A stretch of 64,000 bases of DNA, taken from positions 62,001 to 126,000 of the forward strand of contig CAWEZI010000002.1 in assembly GCA_963813525.1 (NCBI GenBank). The letters are read 5' to 3'. The position numbers and the translations under genes were made by a program. Of this stretch, positions 1 to 9,440 are shown piece by piece (position 1 is the first letter of the stretch; each line of letters begins with the position of its first letter). The notes under the pieces were generated by a model. The model saw only the letters and a list, made by a program, of their open reading frames with translations. It was not told the origin of the DNA and searched no databases. The stretch is from Bog-756 sp963813525 (GTDB lineage Bacteria; Actinomycetota; Acidimicrobiia; Acidimicrobiales; RAAP-2).

Positions 1-1
1 C

Positions 2-1306
2 TATGACGTGACGCCGACCGGCTCGGGCGGCACCGGTTCCTACACCTGGTCGGTGACCGATGGCTCCCTGCCCACCGGGCTCACCCTGTCTCCCACCACC
101 GGGGAGGTCAGCGGCACCCCGAGCGCCAGTGGCACCTTCCCCTTCACCCTGGTGGCCACCGACGGCAACAGTCAGCAGGGTACCCAGACCGAGTCGGTCA
201 CCATCGCCACCGACCCGTCCATCACCTCTCCGGTGCTGCCGGGCGGCGAGCAGGGTGTGGCCTATGACGTGACGCCGACCGGCTCCGGCGGCACCGGTTC
301 CTACACCTGGTCGGTGTCTGACGGCTCCCTGCCCGCCGGGCTCACCCTGTCCATCTCGACCGGGGAGATCAGCGGCACCCCCACCGCCAGCGGCACCTTC
401 CCCTTCACTCTGGTGGCCACCGATGGCGACGACCAGCAGGCGACCCAGACCGAGTCGGTCGCCATCGCCACCGATCCCTCCTTCACCTCCCCGGTGCTGC
501 CGGGCGGCGAGCGGAGTGTGCCCTACGACGTCACGCCCACCGCCTCGGGCGGCACCGGGTCCTACTCCTGGTCGGTGACCGACGGATCCCTGCCCGCCGG
601 GCTCACCCTGTCGCCCTCCACCGGGGAGGTCAGCGGCATCCCCACTACCAGCGGCACCTTCCCCTTCACCCTGGTGGCCACGGACGGCGACGACCAGCAG
701 GTGACCCAGACCGAGTCGGTCATCATCACCAACGACCCTGCCATCACCTCCTCCGTCCCACACGACGGCGAGCAGGGAGTCAGCTATGACGCGACCCCCT
801 CCGCGGCTGGAGGCACCGGGTCCTACACCTGGTCGGTGACCGACGGCTCTCTGCCCGACGGGCTCACCCTGTCGCCCTCGACCGGGGAGATCAGCGGCAC
901 CCCCACCGCCAGCGGCACCTTCCCCTTCACCCTGGTGGTCACCGACAGCAACAGCCAGCAGGGCACGCAGACCGAGTCGGTCACCGTCGCTACCGACCCA
1001 TCGATAACCTCCTCGGTCCTCCCCGCCGGCGAGCATGGCGTCACCTACGACGTGTCCCCGTCAGCCTCGGGTGGGACCGGGTCCTACACCTGGTCGGTGA
1101 CCGACGGCTCCCTACCCGCCGGGCTCACCCTGTCGAGCTCGACCGGGGAGATCAGCGGCATCCCCACCGCCGGCGGGACCTTCGTCTTCACCCTGGTGGC
1201 CACCGACGGCCACAACCAGAAGGTCACCCAGACCGAGTCGGTCACCATCGCTCCCGCGCTGGTCTTCCTCGGTAGCCAGTCCCTTGCCGCCCATGTCGAC
1301 GTGGCC
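2..1306 (+). repeat. Five tandem 261-bp coding repeats (Ig-like units)
   Basis: The Tyr-Asp (TAT/TAC GAC) codons that open each unit lie at 2, 263, 524, 785 and 1046, an exact 261-bp period. Units are highly similar at DNA level, which implies recent duplication or ongoing homogenisation. They also make assembly collapse possible, so the true copy number may be larger. Confidence 0.9.
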
Positions 1307-2266
1307 TTCAGTGACCAGCTGAGCGCCCAGGGCGGAACAGGCCCCTATCTCTGGACGGTTTCTTCGGGGTCGTTGCCCTCCGGCCTCGTCCTCTCCTCCG
1401 ACGGAACCATCAGCGGTATCCCCACCACCGCCGGGACGTCACAGCTGACTGTCTCCGCTACTGATGCTCTGGGCGGCGTGGCGTCGGCCACGGTGACGGT
1501 GGCTGTGACCCCCACCGGCCTCAACTCGAGCGGCATGGCCACCACCCCCAACGGGAAGGGCTACTGGATCACCGCGGCCAATGGGGCCGTGACCAACTTC
1601 GGCAACGCCCACTCGTACGGATCCCTGGTGGACGACCACCTGAACCAGCCCATTGTGGGCATGGGCTCGACTACAAACGGCGGGGGTTACTGGTTGGTGG
1701 CTTCGGACGGCGGCGTCTTCGCCTTCGGCAACGCCCGTTTCTACGGATCAGAGGGTGGCCACCGGTTGAACAAGCCCATCGTGGGCCTGACCCCCACCCC
1801 GGACGGGAAGGGCTACTGGCTGGTGGCGTCCGACGGTGGGGTGTTCACCTTCGGTGACGCTCACTTCTTCGGCTCGACCGGCCACGACCATCTGAACAAG
1901 CCGGTGGTGGGGATGGCCGCCACCCCGGACGGGAAGGGCTACTGGCTGGTGGCGTCAGACGGTGGGGTGTTCACCTTCGGCTCCGCCCGCTTCTACGGCT
2001 CCACCGGGGCCATCCGTCTGAACAAGCCCGCCGTGGGTATGGCCGCCACCCCGGACGGGAAGGGCTACTGGCTGGTGGCGTCAGACGGTGGGGTGTTCAC
2101 CTTCGGTGACGCACGGTTCCTCGGCTCCGAAGGAGGGCACCAACTGGCCGCCTCGGTCGGAGGAATCAAAGCATCCCAGAACGGCCAGGGCTACTGGCTC
2201 GTGGCCGCCGACGGTGGGGTGTTCAGCTTCGGGACGGCCGGGTTCATGGGCTCCGACGCCCGATAG
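2..2266 (+). CDS. Repetitive surface/secreted protein with Ig-like and GKGYW repeats (5' partial)
   Basis: The frame is open from base 2, in phase with the repeat that follows, so the true start lies upstream of the window; 754 codons are visible, ending in TAG. The first 435 residues are five near-identical 87-residue putative-Ig (He_PIG-like) units with motifs such as GSYTWSV, GLTLSP and FTLVATD. A sixth, diverged Ig unit follows. The last 240 residues are six 42-residue repeats built around GKGYWLVASDGGVFTFG. That repeat type is common in secreted or wall-associated proteins of Acidimicrobiia and relatives. Adhesion or envelope display is inferred; no anchor or signal peptide is visible because the N-terminus is missing. 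Confidence 0.8.
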   Translation, partial: YDVTPTGSGGTGSYTWSVTDGSLPTGLTLSPTTGEVSGTPSASGTFPFTLVATDGNSQQGTQTESVTIATDPSITSPVLPGGEQGVAYDVTPTGSGGTGSYTWSVSDGSLPAGLTLSISTGEISGTPTASGTFPFTLVATDGDDQQATQTESVAIATDPSFTSPVLPGGERSVPYDVTPTASGGTGSYSWSVTDGSLPAGLTLSPSTGEVSGIPTTSGTFPFTLVATDGDDQQVTQTESVIITNDPAITSSVPHDGEQGVSYDATPSAAGGTGSYTWSVTDGSLPDGLTLSPSTGEISGTPTASGTFPFTLVVTDSNSQQGTQTESVTVATDPSITSSVLPAGEHGVTYDVSPSASGGTGSYTWSVTDGSLPAGLTLSSSTGEISGIPTAGGTFVFTLVATDGHNQKVTQTESVTIAPALVFLGSQSLAAHVDVAFSDQLSAQGGTGPYLWTVSSGSLPSGLVLSSDGTISGIPTTAGTSQLTVSATDALGGVASATVTVAVTPTGLNSSGMATTPNGKGYWITAANGAVTNFGNAHSYGSLVDDHLNQPIVGMGSTTNGGGYWLVASDGGVFAFGNARFYGSEGGHRLNKPIVGLTPTPDGKGYWLVASDGGVFTFGDAHFFGSTGHDHLNKPVVGMAATPDGKGYWLVASDGGVFTFGSARFYGSTGAIRLNKPAVGMAATPDGKGYWLVASDGGVFTFGDARFLGSEGGHQLAASVGGIKASQNGQGYWLVAADGGVFSFGTAGFMGSDAR
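1532..2263 (+). repeat. Six tandem 126-bp coding repeats (GKGYW units)
   Basis: The GG(C/T)TACTGG core occurs at 1559, 1685, 1811, 1937, 2063 and 2189, an exact 126-bp (42-codon) period. The three central copies share long identical DNA stretches. The repeat lies wholly inside the surface-protein gene. Confidence 0.88.
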
Positions 2267-2360
2267 AGCGGCGGCGTTCCCGACAAGCGGGTCGGGGAGG
2301 TAGTCATCGAGCCGAGGCCAGCGACGCTCGACTCGCGGGGCGGCCACTAGCGTCAGACCG

Positions 2361-3821
2361 GTGCCTCTCGTAGCCGGGATCGACTCCTCCACCCAGTCGA
2401 CCAAGGTCCAGTTGCGTGACATGGCCACCGGACGGGTGATCGGTGCCGGGCGATCCGAACACCCGGCCACCTCGCCGCCGCGGAGCGAGCAGGCGCCCCA
2501 ACGGTGGTGGGCGGCCCTGGTGGAGGCCATGTCGGCCGCGCTGGGAGAAGCAGCGGAGCAACAAGCCGGGCCATCCGACGTGAAGGGGTTGGCCGTGGCC
2601 GCACAGCAGCACGGCTTGGTCGTCCTCGATCGAGACGAACGGGTGCTGCGCCCGGCCAAGCTCTGGAACGATACCGAGTCTGCTCCCGACGCCCAGGCGC
2701 TGCTCGACCGCCTGTCCGCCCAGGGTTGGGTGGAGGCCACCGGGAGCGTGCCGGTGGCTGCCTTCACCGTGGCCAAACTTGCGTGGCTCCGTCGCTGCCA
2801 ACCCGACACATTCGCCGGCGTGGCGCGGGTGCTGTTGCCTCACGATTGGTTGAACCTCCGGCTCACCGGGCGGAGCGTGACCGATCGGGGCGACGCCTCC
2901 GGCACCGGTTACTGGTCCCCCTCCGAGGGCCGCTACCGGTTCGACCTGCTGGGCCTCATCGACCCCGAACGGGATTGGGCCGGTTCCGTCCCTGATGTTC
3001 TCGGGCCCTGGGATCAGGCGGGGGTGCTGACCGCGGAGGCGGCGGCCGAGCTCGGCCTGATGGCGGACACACCGGTAGCGGCGGGGACGGGTGACAACAT
3101 GGCGGCAGCCTTGGGAATCGGTCTGGCCGCGGGCGATGTCGCCCTATCCATCGGAACCTCGGGAACGGTCTTCGCCTCCACCGACCACCCCACCCACGAC
3201 GCCACCGGCGCGGTAGCCGGGTTCGCCGACGCCACCGGTCGATTTTTACCGCTGGTGTGCACCCTCAACGCCGCGCTGGTCACCGAGGCCGTCGGACGAC
3301 TGTTGGACGTGGACCACAACGAGCTCGATGCCCTCGCCCTCGGTGCACCTGCCGGTTCGCAAGGTTTGGTGCTGGTTCCGTACCTGGCCGGCGAGCGGGT
3401 GCCCAATCGGCCTCACGCCACGGGCAGCCTCAACGGCATCCGGTCGGACGTCTCCCGAGGATGCCTGGCCCGGTCGGCCTTCGAGGGAGTGGTCTGCGGT
3501 TTGCTTGACGGTCTCGACGCCTTGGAGGCGGAAGGGCTGCCAACCGGGGAGGGACGGTTGGTCCTGGTGGGTGGCGGGGCCCGGTCGGCCGGTTACCGCC
3601 AGGTGGTGGCCACGCTGGCCGGCCGGCCGGTCACCGTGCCCGATGAGGATGAGATCGTGGCCACCGGCGCCGCCCTCCAGGCCGCCGTGGTGGCGTCGGA
3701 CTCGGATGTCGACCAGATCACTGACCGGTGGGGACTCCGGGCCGGGACGGTGGTCGAACCGGGGCCCGGATCGGAACGGTCCAACGAGGTCAGGACCCGA
3801 TACGCGGCGGCCAGAGGGTGA
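2361..3821 (+). CDS. xylB: Xylulokinase (FGGY family)
   Basis: 486 residues, a normal length for xylulokinase, from a GTG start. It phosphorylates D-xylulose with ATP to give xylulose 5-phosphate in the cytoplasm. The N-terminal FGGY ATPase fold opens with GIDSSTQSTKV; DRGDASGTGYW and the GTGDNMAAALG loop, with its likely catalytic Asp near residue 245, follow. The C-terminal FGGY_C domain contains SIGTSGTVFA and the late GGGARS motif. The xylose isomerase gene follows 118 bp downstream on the same strand, which supports xylulose over glycerol or gluconate as substrate. No xylose transporter or xylose regulator is adjacent. Confidence 0.9.
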   Translation: MPLVAGIDSSTQSTKVQLRDMATGRVIGAGRSEHPATSPPRSEQAPQRWWAALVEAMSAALGEAAEQQAGPSDVKGLAVAAQQHGLVVLDRDERVLRPAKLWNDTESAPDAQALLDRLSAQGWVEATGSVPVAAFTVAKLAWLRRCQPDTFAGVARVLLPHDWLNLRLTGRSVTDRGDASGTGYWSPSEGRYRFDLLGLIDPERDWAGSVPDVLGPWDQAGVLTAEAAAELGLMADTPVAAGTGDNMAAALGIGLAAGDVALSIGTSGTVFASTDHPTHDATGAVAGFADATGRFLPLVCTLNAALVTEAVGRLLDVDHNELDALALGAPAGSQGLVLVPYLAGERVPNRPHATGSLNGIRSDVSRGCLARSAFEGVVCGLLDGLDALEAEGLPTGEGRLVLVGGGARSAGYRQVVATLAGRPVTVPDEDEIVATGAALQAAVVASDSDVDQITDRWGLRAGTVVEPGPGSERSNEVRTRYAAARG

Positions 3822-3939
3822 ACATCCGGGCGCCGGCGGACCGGGGATGGTGCCTGTCGCCGACCCAGGTAGGGGTGGGTAGCGTTGGTGGCGAGCTGCT
3901 TCGGCACTCGATCCTCCGATGCGATGCAGAGGTGTCGTC

Positions 3940-5115
3940 ATGACAGAGTCGTTTGTGCCAACCCCCGAAGACCATTTCACTTTCGGTCTGTGGACAGTGG
4001 GCAACCCCGGACGGGATCCGTTCGGCCACGAGACCCGCCCCCCGCTCGATCCGGCGGACGCCGTCTATCGGCTGGCCGACCTCGGCGCCTACGGGGTCAC
4101 TCTGCACGACAACGACCTCGTTCCTTACGACGCATCATCTTCCGACCGCGACGTCATCCTCAAGCGGTTCCGCGCCGCCCTCGAGCAGACGGGCTTGCAG
4201 GTCCCCATGGCCACCACCAATCTGTTCTCCCGCCCCGTGTTCAAAGAGGGAGCATTTACGGCCAACGACCCGGCCGTTCGTCGGATGGCCGTGGCCAAGA
4301 CACTGGACGCCATCGACCTCGGCGTCGACCTCGGTGCCAAGGTCTTCGTGATCTGGGGCGGTCGGGAGGGGGTCGAGGCCGATGCGGCCAAAGATGTCCA
4401 GGGGGCCCTCGACCGTTACGCCGAAGCGGTCAACCTGTGCTGCTCCTACGTGAGGGATGGCGGGTATGACCTGCGTTTCGCTCTCGAGCCGAAACCCAAC
4501 GAGCCTCGGGGGGACATCCTCCTCCCCACGGTGGGACATGCCCTGGCCTTCATCAACGAGCTCGAATGGCCGGACATGGTCGGGCTCAATCCCGAGTTCG
4601 CCCACGAGACCATGAGTGGACTGGCCTTCTCCCACGCCGTGGCCCAGACCCTGTGGCACGGCAAGCTCTTCCACATCGACCTCAATGCCCAACGCATCGG
4701 AAAATTCGACCAGGACTTCCGATTCGGGTCGGAGGGGATCCGCGATGCCTTCTACACGGTCAAGGTGCTCGAGGATGCCCGATGGGACGGCATGCGCCAT
4801 TTCGACGCCCACGCCTACCGGACCGAGGACGGTGACGGCGTATGGGATTTTGCCCGCGGCTGCATGCGCACCTACCTCATCCTGCGCGACAAGGTCGGAC
4901 GCTTCCACCAGGATGCGGACATCGTAGATGCGCTCCGGACGGCCCGGCGTGAGGAGATCAACGTGCCCACCTCACCCGACGGGCTCGGCGCCGAGGGCGT
5001 CGCCAGTGTGCGCGCCGCTGCTGCCGCGGTCGACGAGGAGACGCTGGCCGCCAGGGGATACGGGCACGAGCGCCTCGATCAGCTGGTCACCGAGCTCCTC
5101 CTTGGCGTGCGGTGA
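3940..5115 (+). CDS. xylA: Xylose isomerase
   Basis: 391 residues, matching actinobacterial class I xylose isomerases. It converts D-xylose to D-xylulose with two divalent metals. Visible family motifs are TPEDHFTFGLWTVGN near the N-terminus, LHDNDLVP carrying the catalytic His, EPKPNEPRGD with metal-ligand Glu, and HIDLNAQ. The ATG at 3940 is preferred over the in-frame ATG at 3919 because AGAGGTG sits 5 bases before it and the family usually begins a few residues ahead of the TPEDxF motif. It follows xylB in the same direction, giving a two-gene xylose entry route into the pentose phosphate pathway. Confidence 0.95.
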   Translation: MTESFVPTPEDHFTFGLWTVGNPGRDPFGHETRPPLDPADAVYRLADLGAYGVTLHDNDLVPYDASSSDRDVILKRFRAALEQTGLQVPMATTNLFSRPVFKEGAFTANDPAVRRMAVAKTLDAIDLGVDLGAKVFVIWGGREGVEADAAKDVQGALDRYAEAVNLCCSYVRDGGYDLRFALEPKPNEPRGDILLPTVGHALAFINELEWPDMVGLNPEFAHETMSGLAFSHAVAQTLWHGKLFHIDLNAQRIGKFDQDFRFGSEGIRDAFYTVKVLEDARWDGMRHFDAHAYRTEDGDGVWDFARGCMRTYLILRDKVGRFHQDADIVDALRTARREEINVPTSPDGLGAEGVASVRAAAAAVDEETLAARGYGHERLDQLVTELLLGVR

Positions 5116-5197
5116 CCGGCGGCTGCGTGCGGTGACGCGTGTGGTCTCCACGTAGTCGAACGTCACCGACTGATCTCGAACAGGCGTGATCCTGTGC

Positions 5198-6345
5198 TCA
5201 GACGGTCGGGTCTTCAAGGGACCGGCGGACCAGCGTGCGGTAGGCAGCGATGGTTGCCTCGGCCACATGCTCCCACGTGTAACGGTCCAGGATCCGCTGT
5301 CTCAGTTGACCGGTAGGTGGCGAGTCCCATGCCTGTCGCACGGCGGTCAGGATCGCCGATGGTTGGTGGGGGTCGCAGTACCAGGCCAGATCATCGAGGT
5401 ACTCCCGGGCGTGCCCGAGTGATGTCGACACCACGCTGCATCCGCTCAACGCCGCCTCCAGCGAGACCAGACCGGTGGTCTCGAACCAGCTGGGGAGCAG
5501 GTGGACCCGGGCGCCGTGGTAGAGATCGGCGAGCTCGGCCGAGTCGTGAGCTACCTCGCCGGTGAAGGTCACCCAGTCACCACCTTCCTCCCGGCACTGT
5601 GCGGCGTAGCCGGGATGATGGGGATGGTCATGCCCGGCGATGACCAGGGGCAGGCCCGATCCACGGAGGGCTCGGATGGCGCCCAGCTGGTTCTTGTGGG
5701 GATCGATCCGACCGACGAAAAGTGCGTAGCGGCGGTCCTCGAACGGCGCCGACGAGGCCGAAAAGCTCAGCGGGTCGACACCATTGGGGACCGGAGTCAT
5801 CGGCGTCGACACGCCGAAGTCCAGCCTGATGCTGTCGGCCTCGCCCACCGCGTTGGGCAGGAGCAGGTCAGCGGACTCATACGCCGTCAGTAGCTCGAGT
5901 TCGCTGGGCACACCGCCCAGGTTCGCCTCCATCAAGGAACCGCGGCCACGCAGTGCGGCGCGGGCGAACTGGGCGGCCCGAAAGCCCCGTCCGGCCACCG
6001 AGCGGGCCCCGAGCTTCCGCGGGGACCCTCCGCTCGATAGGAGCGGTCCCAATAGATCGGCGACAGAGCCACCAGGACCCGTCTCGTATGGCAGCGGCGG
6101 ATCTGCGCCGCGCTCAGCCCGAAGCCGTGCACCAGCTCGATGTCGGTCAGCGGAGGGTCGTCCGAGAAGTCGGTGACCGCGGCCACGCCCTTCTCACCGA
6201 GAGCGCGTGCGGTCTTCTCGATCTGCACGACATGGCCTCCGAGCATGCCCTTGCCATGAGGCATCCACAGGAGAACACGGTCGGGCAGCGTCCCGACGGA
6301 CGAGGCATCCGAGCGGGACCGATCCGATGAATCAGGGCCCGTCAA
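5198..6345 (-). pseudogene. GT4-type glycosyltransferase split by one frameshift
   Basis: Two overlapping minus-strand frames carry one protein. Frame 6345-5932 encodes the N-terminal GT-B half (LLWMPHGKGMLGGHVVQIEK up to SPIYWDRSY). Frame 6052-5198 continues with GGSPRKLGARSV and the GT4 C-terminal half: PNGVDP, YALFVGRIDPHKNQ, and the sugar-nucleotide loop ETTGLVSLEAALSGCSVV, an E(x7)E-type region. The shift lies near 6015-6040 and fits loss of one base. Restored length is about 380 residues, normal for the family. The first frame starts with TTG at 6345. Either the gene is inactivated or the consensus has a one-base error. Sugar donor and acceptor cannot be told. Confidence 0.75.
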
Positions 6346-6487
6346 CGGTGGAGCCCGCGGCCCAGGGCCGATGACAACGCGCCCCTGCCCCGAGGGTAGG
6401 TGGGTGCCCTCTCCACCGATGGTCGCACCCGTTCACCCTACCCGGCCCCTGTGGTCGGCCACCGCGAACCATCGGGGCCCGTTGCCC

Positions 6488-6535
6488 ACCACCCTGCCCA
6501 CCACCCTGCCTGACACCCTGCCTGACACCCTGCCT
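6488..6535. repeat. Four tandem 12-bp repeats
   Basis: Four 12-bp units run from 6488: ACCACCCTGCCC, ACCACCCTGCCT, then GACACCCTGCCT twice, followed by a partial GACAAC. They lie 35 bp before the methyltransferase ATG, in a 225-bp intergenic stretch that is otherwise featureless. They could mark replication slippage or a leader element; no function is claimed. Confidence 0.75.
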
Positions 6536-6570
6536 GACAACACGGCCTCCCGGGCCGGTACTGTCCAAGT

Positions 6571-7317
6571 ATGGCAACACCCGAAACTGCTCAACGGGCG
6601 TCCTCATTCGGGTCGGTGGCCGAAGAGTACGACCGCTTCCGGCCCGGCCCCCCGCTGTCGGCGGTGGACTGGATCCTGCGCTCGACAGGGGCGACGGCCG
6701 CCGACCTCGGTGCCGGTACCGGCGCGCTCACCCGGCAACTGGCCCAGCGAGCGGACAGAGTGGTGGCCGTTGAGCCCGACGGTCGCATGTTGGAGGTGCT
6801 CAAACGCTCGTCACCGGACGTGGGGGCGATCAGAGGTAAGGCCGAACAGCTTCCCATCCGGTCGGCGACTCTTGATGCAGTGATGGTCTCCTCCGCCTGG
6901 CACTGGATGGAACCCGACAAAACCGTGGCCGAGGTCGGCCGGGTGCTTCGTCCCGGGGGCGTCTTCGGCGTCATCCGGAACGGACCCGACCGATCGGTTG
7001 ACTGGGTATCCGGGTTGCTGGGTGCCCGGAACAGATCGTCGACCGACGAGAAGGAGCGGGCCCGCCGCCACCGCCTGGATCTGCCGCCTCTGGCCCCTTT
7101 CGTCGACCTCGAGAACTGTTCGATCCCGTGGTCATTGCCCATGACCCGGGACGAGTTGGTCGGGCTGGCCGGTACGTACAGCTCCACCATCGTCATGGCC
7201 CCCGAGCAGAGGGAACGAGAGCTGGCCCGGGTCAGGGAGACCGTCGAGTCGGCCGTCGGTGAGGAAGGTGTGGTCATGCCCATGCTCTGTCGCTGTTGGC
7301 GGACCGTTCGCCGCTGA
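6571..7317 (+). CDS. Class I SAM-dependent methyltransferase (Methyltransf_11 type)
   Basis: 248 residues from ATG. The Rossmann-like SAM-binding fold is clear: motif I AADLGAGTGALTRQLA near residue 50, the acidic end of strand 2 in VVAVEPDGRML, and motif IV followed by SAWHWMEPDKTVAEVGRVLRPGG. This layout is typical of small-molecule methyltransferases acting on O, N or C atoms. The C-terminal third, where substrate is selected, has no recognisable family motif. It is divergent from the broken glycosyltransferase and has no operon partner, so the substrate is unknown. Confidence 0.85.
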   Translation: MATPETAQRASSFGSVAEEYDRFRPGPPLSAVDWILRSTGATAADLGAGTGALTRQLAQRADRVVAVEPDGRMLEVLKRSSPDVGAIRGKAEQLPIRSATLDAVMVSSAWHWMEPDKTVAEVGRVLRPGGVFGVIRNGPDRSVDWVSGLLGARNRSSTDEKERARRHRLDLPPLAPFVDLENCSIPWSLPMTRDELVGLAGTYSSTIVMAPEQRERELARVRETVESAVGEEGVVMPMLCRCWRTVRR

Positions 7318-7358
7318 GCGGTTCGGCCGATCGTCAGAAGTACCTTCAGGAGTGAGGG

Positions 7359-7814
7359 TCAGGAGTAGTGCCAGCGCTGGGTGGGCTGGTGCCCCGCCGG
7401 CCACTCCATGCACTGGATGTCGAACCAGATGGGCAGGAGATGTTTCACGTAGAAGGCATGGACGGTGATGGTGGGTCCGACCAGGTCGTCGTACTCCTTG
7501 ATACGAAGCCGGTCGTCCGTCTTCTGGAAGGTCCGGCATTCCTCCAGGATGGCGTCCACCTCCTCCCGGGTGTCCATCAGCAGTCCGAGGTGGTCGTATC
7601 CGGGCGACGCCATGGGATCCTTGGACTCGGCCAACAGGATGAACTGGCCGTCGTCGGGCCGCAGAAGATGGCACGACTGTCCTACCACCTCCGTGTCGAG
7701 CGAATCCCAGCCGAGCACGTCGCAGTAGAACGCATCGACGTCATGGCGGAACGTCTGGGAGAGCGTCCCCACGGGAAAGGAGAGCTCCATGTGGTTGAAG
7801 CGCATGCCGGCCAT
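7359..7814 (-). CDS. VOC/glyoxalase-superfamily protein
   Basis: 151 residues. Paired beta-alpha-beta-beta-beta modules are suggested by FNHMELSFPVG at the start and GYDHLGLLMDTREEVDAIL in the middle, with a C-terminal FYVKHLLPIWFDIQC strand. Members are metal-dependent dioxygenases, isomerases or binding proteins. The ATG at 7814 is chosen because AGGGAGGG lies about 6 bases upstream; a longer open frame to 7970 runs into the divergent promoter region. The SnoaL-like gene is divergent 121 bp away. Substrate unknown. Confidence 0.75.
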   Translation of the reverse strand: MAGMRFNHMELSFPVGTLSQTFRHDVDAFYCDVLGWDSLDTEVVGQSCHLLRPDDGQFILLAESKDPMASPGYDHLGLLMDTREEVDAILEECRTFQKTDDRLRIKEYDDLVGPTITVHAFYVKHLLPIWFDIQCMEWPAGHQPTQRWHYS

Positions 7815-7935
7815 CGTGCCCTCCCTGTCCGTGGTCGCCCGGGTCCCAGTATCCCGCATGGATCGGTCGCTGTAACCAGGCTCTCCCCTGGCTGTTCGGG
7901 GCATTAATTTCGGGCGTAATCGAGAGAGGATCCAC

Positions 7936-8370
7936 ATGGAGTTGTGGGAATTGGTAGCGCGGGAGAGCATCCGGGACCTGGTCGCCCGTTACAACGCCAA
8001 TGCCGATTCGGGACGCTTCGATCACGTGCTGGAGTGTTTCGCCCCGGATGCCGTCATGGAGCTGGACGGAACGCCCTACCGCGGGCGTGACGAGATACTC
8101 ACCATCTTCACCGGGGCGGCGGAGTTGGTCCACCGGGGGCCCGAGCCGATCCTCGTCCGGCACCACACCAGCACGCTCCAGATCGACATCTCGGGACCCG
8201 ATGCAGGTTCGTCGCGGTGCTATTACCAGGTCATCAGCGACCAAGGACTCGATCACTGGGGTCGATATCTCGACAGCTACGGAACCATCGACGGTCGATG
8301 GTATTTCTTCCACCGTCGCGAGTTTCTCGATGGCCGGTCCCCGCACAGTTGGACCCGGGCCCGGGGCTGA
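7936..8370 (+). CDS. SnoaL-like (NTF2-fold) protein
   Basis: 144 residues. The opening helix pattern (ELVARESIRDLVARYNANAD), the next segment FDHVLECFAPDAVMEL, then YRGRDEILTIFTG, are characteristic of the SnoaL_4 branch of the NTF2-like fold. This branch contains small cyclases, isomerases, dehydratases and ring-hydroxylating dioxygenase beta subunits. It shares a 121-bp divergent promoter region with the VOC gene at 7359-7814, which hints at a shared pathway. Catalytic role and substrate cannot be assigned. Confidence 0.75.
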   Translation: MELWELVARESIRDLVARYNANADSGRFDHVLECFAPDAVMELDGTPYRGRDEILTIFTGAAELVHRGPEPILVRHHTSTLQIDISGPDAGSSRCYYQVISDQGLDHWGRYLDSYGTIDGRWYFFHRREFLDGRSPHSWTRARG

Positions 8371-8412
8371 CTCGTTATCGGCCATGGTCCGCCCCGATCC
8401 TGTGGCGGTGCT

Positions 8413-9429
8413 TTACCCGGTGGGCGAATCGATCGTAATCATCACCTTGCCGCACTCCCTTGACCCGCCCACCACACGCAAAGCATCGTCGAAACGGTCG
8501 AGAGGGAAGCGGTGGGTGATCAGTGCGGACAGGTCGCGTCGCGCCAAAAGGTCGATGGCGTCAGCAAAGCGGGACGGGTACTCCATCGAGCCACGGATGG
8601 TGAACTGCTTCATGAGCACTAGTAGGAAGTTGGTCGGAACCGGCTCATAGTGCAAGGCGACCACCGACAGACGTCCACCCACCGGACCACGTGCCAGCAC
8701 GTCGGTGATGACCTGGGGCGAGCCCGACGCCTCGATGAAGGCGGCGGTGGCCGGTGTGGGGCCGAACATGAACGGTGCCGTGCCATGCAACCGGGCCAGC
8801 TCGTCCCACACGTCACTGGTGCGGGGATCGAAAGCGGCCTGGGCACCAAGTCGGCGAGCCAGCTCGAGTCGGGTGGCGCTGGGATCGACGGCGACCACCT
8901 TGTCGTGACCTCGGTCGACCAGCGACGCTATGGCGGCCAGCCCGATGGGTCCGCATCCGAACACGGCCACCCCGTCGCCGGCGTGCACCTCGGCCTGCTC
9001 TGCGGCCCGCATCCCCACGGCCAGCGGTTCGGCCAGGGCGGCCATCTCGACAGTGAGGTCATCGGGAATGCGGTGGAGGCGACCGCGGTCGGCCTCCCTG
9101 ACCAGCAGGAGCGGCGTGAGACCACCCTCGGGGGATCCGTTACCGATCCGACCGAGTTGATCGTCTCCCGGATGTACGACCACCCTGTCGCCGAGGTGGG
9201 CGGTGGTGACCTCGGGCCCGATCCACTCCACGGTGCCGGCCATCTCGTGGCCGAGGCACATGGGGGTGCCGCTCGGGCCGGCCACACCGCCCATCTTTAT
9301 GTACGAGAGGTCGCTGCCGCAGATCCCGCAGGCGGCCACCCGAACCACGACATCACGGGGTCCGGGGTCGGGATCGGTGACATCGTCGACCCGGACATCG
9401 TCGGGCCCGTGGATCCGCACCTGCCGCAC
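8413..9429 (-). CDS. Zinc-dependent alcohol dehydrogenase (MDR family)
   Basis: 338 residues. The GroES-like catalytic domain has the zinc ligand in GICGSD (Cys37, with Cys34 just before) and GHE at residues 61-62. The Rossmann domain has the VFGCGPIGLAAI nucleotide loop near residue 150 and an acidic VAVDPS, pointing to NAD. The four-cysteine structural zinc lobe of classical ADHs is missing, as in the shorter polyol and threonine dehydrogenase-like branches. It is the last gene of a five-gene operon starting at 13159, 11 bp after the VOC gene, so it probably oxidises an alcohol made by the upstream enzymes. Confidence 0.85.
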   Translation of the reverse strand: MRQVRIHGPDDVRVDDVTDPDPGPRDVVVRVAACGICGSDLSYIKMGGVAGPSGTPMCLGHEMAGTVEWIGPEVTTAHLGDRVVVHPGDDQLGRIGNGSPEGGLTPLLLVREADRGRLHRIPDDLTVEMAALAEPLAVGMRAAEQAEVHAGDGVAVFGCGPIGLAAIASLVDRGHDKVVAVDPSATRLELARRLGAQAAFDPRTSDVWDELARLHGTAPFMFGPTPATAAFIEASGSPQVITDVLARGPVGGRLSVVALHYEPVPTNFLLVLMKQFTIRGSMEYPSRFADAIDLLARRDLSALITHRFPLDRFDDALRVVGGSRECGKVMITIDSPTG

Positions 9430-9440
9430 GGAGGTCTCGG

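Noticed and set aside
6488..6535. CRISPR-like repeat
   Set aside because: Units are 12 bp, contiguous and without spacers; no cas genes are present.
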